NCBI GenBank assembly: GCA_963556195.1
Contig: OY744531.1
Location: forward strand, 54,790,700-54,854,699
Source: Sepiola atlantica
Taxonomy: Eukaryota; Mollusca; Cephalopoda; Sepiida; Sepiolidae
Direction: 5' to 3'
Length of the DNA: 64,000 bases
Below, piece after piece: positions 8,601 through 16,340 of the stretch. Numbering within the stretch: position 1 is the first letter of the stretch; the number at the start of each line of letters is the position of its first letter. The notes beneath the pieces are model-generated. The model did not search any database, was not told where the DNA came from, and saw only the letters and a program-made list of their open reading frames with translations. The translations under genes and the position numbers were made by a program.

Positions 8601-9113
8601 TGCCATCAGATCAGACAGACTTGTCTCACACCTATCCGACCCACTAGGTCCCCCCACCTTATCTATCCTGGGATCAAGGATGGCATTCCAATCTCCCACT
8701 AGGATTAGCCGCTCCGAACCACCGAGAAACCCCTCCAACCCTCGGAAAAAGGAAACCCTCTCACGAATGGAATTGGGCGCATAAACCGCGACGATTCGAA
8801 ACATGGCACTATTCACGGCAACATCAGCCACGACCAGTCTGCCATCAGCATCCGCGTGAACAACGTTTACCCTTGCTAACAGAGTGCGTCTAACTAACAG
8901 CGAAACTCCCCGAGCAGAACGGTCACCAAAAGCTGAAAAAACATCGAAATGTTCCGACAGCAGTCGGTGATCGTCCATCGAAACATAGTGAGTTTCCTGT
9001 ACCGCAGCCACATCTAATTCAAAAGCCTTGAGATCCCCCAGTATGCGGGCTGCTTTGCTTAAGGATCTCAAGCCTCTCGCGTTCAAGCTTCCTAGTTTCA
9101 AGGTCGTAGCCAT
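5679..9113 (-). CDS. ORF2 of unit B: endonuclease-reverse transcriptase (reference copy)
   Basis: 1144-aa enzyme that nicks target DNA and copies the element RNA from the nick (target-primed reverse transcription). APE-type endonuclease, residues 5-240: N11, QETH with E40, YAPN at 111-114, GDWN with D141/N143, LDR at 203-205, SDH at 227-229. Reverse transcriptase, about 440-790: GYDKSPGLDG (454-463), DDYRPITLL (516-524), catalytic D586 in LDQSKAFD, RQGCPLSP (644-651), YADD (690-693). A C-terminal zf-RVT-like finger CX2CX9HX4C uses C1002, C1005, H1015, C1020. No RNase H domain is seen. This set fits L1/Tx1-like LINEs. I start at the ATG at 9111-9113, 4 nt after the ORF1 stop; the open frame reaches only six codons further up, to a TTG after a TGA. 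Confidence 0.97.
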   Translation of the reverse strand: MATTLKLGSLNARGLRSLSKAARILGDLKAFELDVAAVQETHYVSMDDHRLLSEHFDVFSAFGDRSARGVSLLVRRTLLARVNVVHADADGRLVVADVAVNSAMFRIVAVYAPNSIRERVSFFRGLEGFLGGSERLILVGDWNAILDPRIDKVGGPSGSDRCETSLSDLMAQCDLVDRFRIDHPGREMWTWLASGTFLSSTYLDRLLIRRGNVDYISCPTFHWLGHSDHKLLVASLELGPKTHKVASYWKLNTSLLEIRDFREQLSLNFQKGLVGAVTGSKWWVNAKVGIRRFSVQYSQRLALNKAETEKRLETKLARAVAGGDSLGIELAKGDLKRAANVRYEGQVVRARLDRVSNEAVNVDAQERRTPLRRSSVGLIRQVKHPEGHTLVSAREICRGFREHFMERFTQLPGLRVEEFGSYLAGSPRLEAARAASCDGRVTECEVLAALKQVGYDKSPGLDGLPYELFLRLSHIFVPILVNVFNHWFEQGSIPGQVTKGVITLLQKKGQDGGELDDYRPITLLNTDLKILAKVLANRLQLVIAELVEPDQNYAVKGRSIQNNLHLMRTIIEGLEDDTEAALINLDQSKAFDRVDHRFLGSVLEASGFTPDFRRWISILYRGPTAVVQVNGMRSESFAVSRSVRQGCPLSPLLYVLALEPFLRRLRIGEPGLALRGIALPGGARARVSAYADDVTVFVSCFRDILAVTKALRRYEKVTGAKVNLSKSNGLRLAAWSGAAALPGLFNWTDGPVRILGVWFGPGLQLDKNWSEVQSKVEASVRIWLRRGLSLKGRAEACVTYVFPLILYRLAVLPLPADRRAVLTRLLFSLLWAKGKPLVRRQVCTQRPDVGGLGMPDLASHLYAERLSFLSRTLTEESAWGPAVGSAFPNLIPDHLAECRRKPRSQSQFFNECRAALRVLPGSSDLARSRRTFYRELVVGTASDPLGERLGLSEEEARSQWNWAPGRSYLNNSEFSLTWRLVRNVLPLNDIRFKIGMAISPFCPRCEEDEIETAEHAFFTCSKLREFWTYVGEVTARITPDRVTCLDLASVVFNMDPLWPREKRMVLLAILAVARLVVYTSRLEIGRGGVPPSYYDLISYFKHQLKIKIKSDRRRLPSSLFKSRWIHTASLCVFTRNRFEFVFPA

Positions 9114-9117
9114 TGCA

Positions 9118-11820
9118 CTAGTCAGTGTCAATCAGCGGCCTAAAGTCTTTGTCATTCAGGATGCCGACGGCATGCCCGATATTGCCAGTGAGCAATTCCG
9201 ACGACGCGCGGCCGTCTCGGGAGATGCCCCCGACATCCAGGGGGAAGGTTAACTTTAAAGCTCTATAAAAACAAGGGTGGACGTAAATGGGGATCCTCCC
9301 TTCACATTTATCCCTCAGATCGTCGAGGGAGTTGTGCCCTTCTTCCACCAACGTTAGACCCAGGATCGCATCCTTTGCTGCTTCTATCATTCGCCACATG
9401 GATTTTGTGCGGCGAATTTTCGTCTTCCTGACGAACGTGATCAGCAAAGGAGCATCGGGGAAGTTGGACGGGTTGGTAGTGTCCAGACCCTGGGTCTTCG
9501 TAAGGAGCTGCAGCGGCCTGAGCGCGCTTCTTTGCTGCGGCGTGAGCTCGGCAGCGGCGTGGTGCAGATCTGCTTCGCAGATGAGGTCCCCTGGCAGGAA
9601 GGGGAGCTTTCTCGTCTTCTCCTTTCTTGTAGGGGAGGGCGACGCTTTTTGTTTCTTGGCCTGTTTGGCCACATTGGGAGTTTTGGACCCCGACTCTTCC
9701 TTTCGAGACAGAGAGCGGGAACTAGCTGGGGGAGTTTCAGTGGGGGAAGGGGATTTCTGCTCAGTGGTGGGTTTAGGTTTTGGGGATTCGGGGGACTGAG
9801 CAGGAGAGATAGTCATCTCTACGGACATCGGGGCGGGGGATTGGGGCCCAGCCTCTTTTTCTTGTGAAACGGCACGTTTGGCCACCTTTCTATCCCGGGT
9901 GAACTTTTTCACTGTCTCTCGAGCCGGGGCCGGGCCAGCGTCACCCTCCATCTTCTCCCCTTCCGATTCGGACGATGAAGATGTTGACGAAGGTAGTGAC
10001 AGGGGAACCTCGGTTTTTCGTTTCGTGGCCGCTGCCGTGCTAGATGTTTGCTGCGGCTCCTTATCGGTGGGCATATCCACGCTCATTGACTTAGCGGGAC
10101 CCCGCATCCCTTTTACATCAGAGGGCTGCACTTTGGAGGAGGGCTTCTGTGGTTTGTTCTTTCGGACCACTGGGGTGAAACCCTCCTCGTCCTTTCCGGT
10201 TTTAGGAGCTGCTGATGCCGCTGGACCTCCCGGGGCTGCGGCAGAAGGGGTCTTCTTGATTTGCGCCTTTTTTGGGCAGTCTTTCGCCATATGCCCCTTC
10301 TGCTCGCAGTGCCAGCAATGTGGCCTCCTGCCCTCGACGATGATAGACATCGACCAGGAGTCGCACTTGAGCAGTGGCGGTATCTTGTTGAAGCCATCCC
10401 GGTCCAAACGCATTTTAATTTTGTAGTCCCCTACCATTAGGTTATGGGGACCGCGGACCGGGATTATGGCTTCGACGTCCCCATATTGGCTCATCACTGC
10501 ACCTAGTTGCTCCGAGTCAATATAGCAGGGGACGCCGAGGACAGTGACTAGTGTCCTCCTCCTGCTCAAGTACTCCGGCCTGAGGATCAGATGTTTATGC
10601 CTCAGGTCGGCCCTGGCCAACTTTTCTGCTTCTTGTTCCGAGGGGAGTAACAAGTCCCAGGTCGCGAAACCACGACGGCAAATGTATGTCGCCGGGACTT
10701 TTAGGGACCATAGGATTTCCCCTACTGTCTCGATTTGGAGCCCAGCCAGCCCTTTGGTTCTGGAGTCGATGGTGACTAGCGAAACAATTCGCTTCGCTAG
10801 CCGTTCCACCGCTCCTGGCGCTGCTTTGATAACGCTACCGTCGGTTAGTTCCTTGTACTTAGACTCGAACAACCGACGGTATTCTGACGGGCTTCTTTGC
10901 GACTGGGGTCCCCATTGGTCTTTAGGTGATTGGGCAGGAGAGTTGGTTTGCGCCGGAGTTGTAGGTGTTACAGCCTTCGTCGGCGACGGCGTCTTCTGCC
11001 CGGGAGGTATCGCCCATGAATTGGGTGTCTCCGCTGGTGTTGATGAGAGGGACGGCCACTCCTTTGGAGCTGTTTCCGGCGTTGTTGCCGGCGGAGTGGC
11101 CGCCTTGGTTCCTCTTTTGCCAGCGACATCCGCTGCTCCTTTTTTGGTGACGGTGCGAGCAGCCCCCATCTTCCTCGGCCTAGACTGCCGCATGCTAGCC
11201 CTGGCCGGGCCATCTGGAGTCAGCTGCAGAACTTCCATGCTGCTGTCTCTGCTACTGCCACGACTGCTCACAGGGCTGTGGTCGCTGCAGACACTGCTGT
11301 CGCTGCAAATGCTGCTGTCACTTCCAAAGAGTTCTTGGGTGAGGTTGCGGCATTGAGCAGAGTCCCTGTCAATGTGGGCTGGCGGCTGATCTGGGTCGGT
11401 GGCCCCTTCTTTGTGGGACTCCACCGACCGGGTCGCTCTTACTCCTGGAGGCAGGCGGCCTTTTCGCCTACTACCAGGCGGGCTGACGGTTGAAGCCCGG
11501 CGAGCGATTGGTACAGTGGGGAGTCGTTCCCACCGACCCAGATCACCTCTAGGATCTGAGCTATCCTGGGTGGAGCTGCCGGGGACAGCAGCGTGCAAGC
11601 TAACAGGGCTCCCGCCTAAGGCGGCAGACCCTGATCTACCTTCAGTGCTGGGAGCGGCACTGGCGGACGTACTGGGCACGACGCCTATGGCGGCGTGACC
11701 GTCCTGCTGTTTGAGGTCTGCTCCCTCCCCGACCTGAGACCGTCGCCTCAGTTCGGAAAAGGAGCCCGGGCTAGACAAAGACTCTGCAGCAGAGCCCGGA
11801 CCACTCCTCCCCTCTTCCAT
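9118..11820 (-). CDS. ORF1 of unit B: gag-like RNA-binding protein
   Basis: 900 aa, same layout as the unit A copy. Alleles: G61, R207 (private), Q520 just after the zinc knuckle (private), D568, central block allele 2 (V581, S594, V605, E618, G629, V637, T641, Q653, E654), C-terminal allele ESALR (E749, S765-R768), N830 (private), N889. The zinc knuckle itself is unchanged. Confidence 0.92.
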   Translation of the reverse strand: MEEGRSGPGSAAESLSSPGSFSELRRRSQVGEGADLKQQDGHAAIGVVPSTSASAAPSTEGRSGSAALGGSPVSLHAAVPGSSTQDSSDPRGDLGRWERLPTVPIARRASTVSPPGSRRKGRLPPGVRATRSVESHKEGATDPDQPPAHIDRDSAQCRNLTQELFGSDSSICSDSSVCSDHSPVSSRGSSRDSSMEVLQLTPDGPARASMRQSRPRKMGAARTVTKKGAADVAGKRGTKAATPPATTPETAPKEWPSLSSTPAETPNSWAIPPGQKTPSPTKAVTPTTPAQTNSPAQSPKDQWGPQSQRSPSEYRRLFESKYKELTDGSVIKAAPGAVERLAKRIVSLVTIDSRTKGLAGLQIETVGEILWSLKVPATYICRRGFATWDLLLPSEQEAEKLARADLRHKHLILRPEYLSRRRTLVTVLGVPCYIDSEQLGAVMSQYGDVEAIIPVRGPHNLMVGDYKIKMRLDRDGFNKIPPLLKCDSWSMSIIVEGRRPHCWHCEQKGHMAKDCPKKAQIKKTPSAAAPGGPAASAAPKTGKDEEGFTPVVRKNKPQKPSSKVQPSDVKGMRGPAKSMSVDMPTDKEPQQTSSTAAATKRKTEVPLSLPSSTSSSSESEGEKMEGDAGPAPARETVKKFTRDRKVAKRAVSQEKEAGPQSPAPMSVEMTISPAQSPESPKPKPTTEQKSPSPTETPPASSRSLSRKEESGSKTPNVAKQAKKQKASPSPTRKEKTRKLPFLPGDLICEADLHHAAAELTPQQRSALRPLQLLTKTQGLDTTNPSNFPDAPLLITFVRKTKIRRTKSMWRMIEAAKDAILGLTLVEEGHNSLDDLRDKCEGRIPIYVHPCFYRALKLTFPLDVGGISRDGRASSELLTGNIGHAVGILNDKDFRPLIDTD

Positions 11821-12204
11821 CCAACTCCCGGCTAGAGACCCGCCGATTCGGATTCAGGAAGACCGTCGCCAAAAGGTACGTAAGTCAGACCCGAAACCTG
11901 CCAGCTGCTTAAGTCAAGCCTGGGGGTTGGACACCTGCAAGAGAAGGGAACAAAAAGATTAATACAATGGAACCGCCCAACAGGGGCGGCCACCCAAGAG
12001 GGGTGTGAAGAGACAAATTGCCCAACAGGGGCTAGTCTAAGGGGACAGAGAGAGTCCCCTGATGATTTAGCTTTAAACTGGGCGGGGCCCAAGTAGCTGG
12101 TCTCCTCTTAGGCAATCACAAGTGATTGCCTAAGAGTTGCCTGAAAAAATACAAGACGAGTCAAGATTTTAAAAGGCGGGAGAAAATCAATTTATTTATC
12201 CAAA
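11821..12204 (-). promoter_or_regulatory. 5'UTR of unit B (type 1)
   Basis: 384 nt. 15-bp hairpin at 12105-12136, 7-bp hairpin at 12040-12060, acceptor-like CAG at 11935-11937 (branchpoint variant TATTAAT), AATAAA at 12191-12196. No ATG-started frame of note. Confidence 0.73.
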
Positions 12205-12229
12205 AAATTTATACATGTACAAAAAATTT
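12205..12229. other. Junction filler B/C (25 nt)
   Basis: The longest filler. It is AT-rich with a palindromic core TACATGTA and is unique in the window. It lies between the fixed 3' end of C and the fixed 5' end of B. Confidence 0.8.
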
Positions 12230-12901
12230 AGATGTGGCACAAGGCCAAAAGGGGGGTATGGGGGGGAAGATGGGGGTCGGGGGTCGTCCACTTGGTCTAT
12301 GAATACCCTAGAAACTAGTTTCAGTCACCATAATACCACATTCACTCTATGGACTTAAGCTACTTAAAATATCCCCAGGTGTTTCAATGAATTTTATTTA
12401 CAAAGATTATGTACATGTGTGATGATGGGAGTGGGAGAACAAAAAACTAAGCCTTAAATAATCCCCCAAAAATAAATAAAAATAAAAGTGATGGTAAAAA
12501 TAAAGAAACAAGGAAAATGCTAATTAAGATAAGTTAGTAGGGTCCCCCCCACCTATCTAAGGTATGAAATGCTCGCTGTCTTCCGGTAAAAACCGAAAGC
12601 AAGAGAGTCAGTTCCTAATTGGGAGTGGGCGTTTCTATGGGGGCAAAAGAAATGGAGGGATGGGTTTGACGGGATGTGCGGTGTCCTTCAGGATAAGTAC
12701 TTTTAGGGCGGGTCAGGGATATAAAATAAATTAGGGAACGGGCATCCTGAAGGAGTTCTGACACCTAAAATAAATCTGGGGACAGAGAGCTCATTTACGC
12801 TACTAGCTAATAGGGACTGCGCCAAAGAATTTGCTGGTCAGTTTTTTTAAAAAGGGGTTGTTTTTTCGACAAAGAGACTTTGAGGTCGCTGTGTGCCATG
12901 C
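12230..12901 (-). promoter_or_regulatory. 3'UTR of unit C (type 1)
   Basis: 672 nt. Stem-loop at 12681-12764 (arms 12684-12694 and 12744-12754). T-run of 7 at 12842-12848. Plus-strand G-runs at 12251-12283. Differs from the B copy mainly in the length of the T/A run. Confidence 0.73.
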
Positions 12902-15900
12902 CTAGGCAGGGAACACGAACTCGAATCTATTCCGCGTGAACACGCATAAACTAGCGGTGTGTATCCACCTACTTTTGAAAAGTGAAGAAGGCAACCTCCT
13001 TCTATCAGATTTGATTTTGATTTTAAGCTGGTGTTTAAAATACGAAATCAAATCATAATAAGAAGGCGGCACCCCCCCACGCCCTATCTCTAAGCGAGAA
13101 GTATACACCACGAGTCTAGCTACGGCTAAGATCGCGAGCAAAACCATACGTTTCTCCCTGGGCCACAAGGGGTCCATGTTGAAGACAACGGATGCTAAAT
13201 CCAAGCACGTCACCCGATCGGGGGTGATGCGAGCCGTCACCTCGCCGACATACGTCCAAAATTCACGAAGTTTGGAGCAGGTGAAAAAGGCATGTTCCGC
13301 CGTTTCAATTTCATCTTCCTCGCAACGTGGGCAAAAGGGGCTGATAGCCATACCAATTTTGAATCGTATGTCATTGAGGGGTAACACATTTCGAACCAAT
13401 CGCCAGGTCAGAGAGAACTCAGAATTATTGAGATAGCTCCTGCCTGGCGCCCAATTCCACTGAGAGCGAGCCTCCTCCTCCGACAATCCAAGTCGCTCCC
13501 CAAGAGGATCCGAAGCGGTCCCCACCACTAACTCCCGATAGAATGTCCTTCTAGACCGGGCGAGGTCACTGGACCCCGGCAGCACTCTGAGCGCAGCTCG
13601 GCATTCGTTGAAGAACTGCGATTGACTCCTTGGCTTACGTCGGCATTCGGCCAAGTGGTCAGGGATGAGGTTAGGAAAAGCGCTTCCAACCGCAGGGCCC
13701 CACGCAGACTCCTCTGTCAAGGTTCGGCTCAGGAATGATAACCGCTCGGCATACAAATGGCTCGCCAAGTCGGGCATTCCCAAGCCTCCCACATCAGGAC
13801 GTTGAGTACAGACCTGTCTACGGACTAGCGGCTTCCCCTTTGCCCACAAAAGCGAGAAAAGGAGACGCGTTAAAACCGCTCGGCGGTCCGCAGGCAGAGG
13901 TAGTACAGCCAATCGGTAAAGGATGAGCGGAAAGACGTACGTGACGCACGCCTCAGCCCGACCTTTAAGGGAAAGCCCCCTTCGAAGCCAAATCCTTACA
14001 GACGCTTCGACCTTAGACTGTACTTCCGACCAGTTCTTATCAAGCTGGAGACCGGGTCCGAACCATACGCCGAGGATCCGAACCGGGCCGTCAGTCCAGT
14101 TGAAAAGGCCCGGGAGCGCAGCCGCGCCACTCCAGGCAGCCAACCTTAGGCCATTGGATTTGCTAAGGTTGACTTTGGCCCCTGTCACTTTTTCGTACCT
14201 TCTGAGTGCCTTAGTCACCGCGAGAATGTCTCGAAAGCACGACACAAACACGGTGACATCATCGGCATACGCGGATACCCTGGCTCGCGCACCGCCAGGA
14301 AGAGCAATACCGCGTAGGGCCAGTCCAGGCTCCCCGATCCTAAGCCTGCGGAGAAAAGGCTCCAAGGCAAGGACGTAAAGCAGGGGAGACAGCGGGCATC
14401 CCTGACGTACCGACCGAGAGACGGCAAAAGACTCCGATCGCATTCCATTCACTTGCACCACTGCCGTCGGCCCGCGATACAAAATGGAGATCCATCTGCG
14501 GAAGTCCGGTGTAAAACCGGAGGCCTCTAAAACAGATCCCAGGAACCGATGGTCGACCCTGTCAAAAGCTTTGGACTGATCTAAATTGATCAGCGCGGCT
14601 TCGGTGTCGTCTTCTAATCCCTCTATGATCGTGCGCATCAGATGCAAGTTGTTTTGAATCGATCTCCCCTTCACAGCATAATTCTGATCAGGTTCGACCA
14701 ACTCAGCGATAACAAGCTGCAACCGATTTGCAAGAACTTTGGCCAAAATCTTTAAATCTGTGTTTAGCAGAGTTATGGGCCTGTAATCGTCTAATTCCCC
14801 ACCATCTTGGCCCTTTTTCTGAAGCAATGTGATCACTCCCTTGGTGACTTGACCGGGGATGGAACCCTGTTCAAACCAGTGATTGAAAACATTGACCAGA
14901 ATAGGTACGAAGATGTGCGACAGCCTCAAGAACAATTCATAGGGCAAACCATCGAGTCCCGGCGATTTGTCGTAGCCGACCTGCTTCAGTGCAGCCAAGA
15001 CCTCACACTCTGTAACGCGCCCATCACAGCTAGCCGCTCGGGCCGCCTCCAGGCGGGGCGAGCCAGCTAAATAGCTGCCAAACTCCTCGACGCGGAGTCC
15101 GGGCAGTTGGGTGAACCGTTCCATGAAATGCTCACGAAATCCCCGGCAAATCTCCCGAGCCGACACAAGGGTGTGTCCTTCCGGGTGTTTGACTTGACGA
15201 ATGAGACCGACCGAGCTGCGACGAAGTGGAGTTCTACGCTCTTGCGCGTCCACATTCACGGCTTCGTTGGACACTCTATCTAGCCTAGCTCTAACTACTT
15301 GACCTTCATACCGCACGTTGGCCGCACGTTTCAGGTCCCCCTTAGCTAGTTCTATGCCTAGGGAATCCCCCCCAGCCACCGCCCGGGCCAGCTTAGTTTC
15401 TAAACGCTTTTCTGTTTCTGCCTTATTTAAGGCGAGGCGTTGGCTATATTGAACAGAAAAGCGCCTAATGCCAACTTTGGCGTTAACCCACCACTTACTC
15501 CCGGTTACCGCCCCCACTAATCCCTTTTGAAAGTTAAGAGATAGCTGCTCCCGGAAGTCACGCATCTCCAGTAAGGAGGTATTTAACTTCCAGTAGCTAG
15601 CTACCTTGTGTGTCTTAGGGCCTAACTCCAGACTGGCCACAAGTAGCTTGTGGTCAGAATGGCCTAACCAGTGGAACGTGGGACAAGAGATATAATCTAC
15701 GTTGCCTCTTCTAATTAGCAATCTATCCAAGTAAGTACTTGAAAGGAAAGTGCCGCTAGCGAGCCACGTCCACATCTCCCGCCCTGGGTGATCGATACGA
15801 AATCTGTCGACCAGATCGCATTGTGCCATCAGATCAGACAGACTTGTCTCACACCTATCCGACCCACTAGGTCCCCCCACCTTATCTATCCTGGGATCAA

Positions 15901-16336
15901 GGATGGCATTCCAATCTCCCACTAGGATTAGCCGCTCCGAACCACCGAGAAACCCCTCCAACCCTCGGAAAAAGGAAACCCTCTCACGAATGGAATTGGG
16001 CGCATAAACCGCGACGATTCGAAACATGGCACTATTCACGGCAACATCAGCCACGACCAGTCTGCCATCAGCATCCGCGTGAACAACGTTTACCCTTGCT
16101 AACAGAGTGCGTCTAACTAACAGCGAAACTCCCCGAGCAGAACGGTCACCAAATGCTGAAAAAACATCGAAATGTTCCGACAGCAGTCGATGATCGTCCA
16201 TCGAAACATAGTGAGTTTCCTGTACCGCAGCCACATCTAATTCAAAAGCCTTGAGATCCCCCAGTATGCGGGCTGCTTTGCTTAAGGATCTCAAGCCTCT
16301 CGCGTTCAAGCTTCCTAGTTTCAAGGTCGTAGCCAT
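12902..16336 (-). CDS. ORF2 of unit C: endonuclease-reverse transcriptase
   Basis: 1144 aa with all catalytic residues of the reference copy. Endonuclease allele 1. The only private amino-acid change noted is M258 (I in the others), just after the endonuclease domain. Confidence 0.96.
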   Translation of the reverse strand: MATTLKLGSLNARGLRSLSKAARILGDLKAFELDVAAVQETHYVSMDDHRLLSEHFDVFSAFGDRSARGVSLLVRRTLLARVNVVHADADGRLVVADVAVNSAMFRIVAVYAPNSIRERVSFFRGLEGFLGGSERLILVGDWNAILDPRIDKVGGPSGSDRCETSLSDLMAQCDLVDRFRIDHPGREMWTWLASGTFLSSTYLDRLLIRRGNVDYISCPTFHWLGHSDHKLLVASLELGPKTHKVASYWKLNTSLLEMRDFREQLSLNFQKGLVGAVTGSKWWVNAKVGIRRFSVQYSQRLALNKAETEKRLETKLARAVAGGDSLGIELAKGDLKRAANVRYEGQVVRARLDRVSNEAVNVDAQERRTPLRRSSVGLIRQVKHPEGHTLVSAREICRGFREHFMERFTQLPGLRVEEFGSYLAGSPRLEAARAASCDGRVTECEVLAALKQVGYDKSPGLDGLPYELFLRLSHIFVPILVNVFNHWFEQGSIPGQVTKGVITLLQKKGQDGGELDDYRPITLLNTDLKILAKVLANRLQLVIAELVEPDQNYAVKGRSIQNNLHLMRTIIEGLEDDTEAALINLDQSKAFDRVDHRFLGSVLEASGFTPDFRRWISILYRGPTAVVQVNGMRSESFAVSRSVRQGCPLSPLLYVLALEPFLRRLRIGEPGLALRGIALPGGARARVSAYADDVTVFVSCFRDILAVTKALRRYEKVTGAKVNLSKSNGLRLAAWSGAAALPGLFNWTDGPVRILGVWFGPGLQLDKNWSEVQSKVEASVRIWLRRGLSLKGRAEACVTYVFPLILYRLAVLPLPADRRAVLTRLLFSLLWAKGKPLVRRQVCTQRPDVGGLGMPDLASHLYAERLSFLSRTLTEESAWGPAVGSAFPNLIPDHLAECRRKPRSQSQFFNECRAALRVLPGSSDLARSRRTFYRELVVGTASDPLGERLGLSEEEARSQWNWAPGRSYLNNSEFSLTWRLVRNVLPLNDIRFKIGMAISPFCPRCEEDEIETAEHAFFTCSKLREFWTYVGEVTARITPDRVTCLDLASVVFNMDPLWPREKRMVLLAILAVARLVVYTSRLEIGRGGVPPSYYDLISYFKHQLKIKIKSDRRRLPSSLFKSRWIHTASLCVFTRNRFEFVFPA

Positions 16337-16340
16337 TGCA

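Larger units (their letters stand above)
5002..12204 (-). mobile_element. LINE unit B (complete, 7203 bp)
   Basis: Complete element: 3'UTR 5002-5678, ORF2 5679-9113, ORF1 9118-11820, 5'UTR 11821-12204. Types: 5'UTR 1, ORF1 central block allele 2, endonuclease allele 1, 3'UTR 1. It has the longest T/A run of all units in its 3'UTR. Its unit ends are inferred from the points where similarity between copies stops at the fillers. Confidence 0.94.

Noticed and set aside
9114..9131. Six-codon upstream extension of ORF2 overlapping the end of ORF1
   Set aside because: It would need TTG initiation directly after an in-frame TGA. The ATG six codons later has a strong context.
12055..12075. CTGATGA in the 5'UTR as a hammerhead ribozyme core
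   Set aside because: The GAAA partner motif and flanking stems are missing, and unit A has a substitution in the motif.
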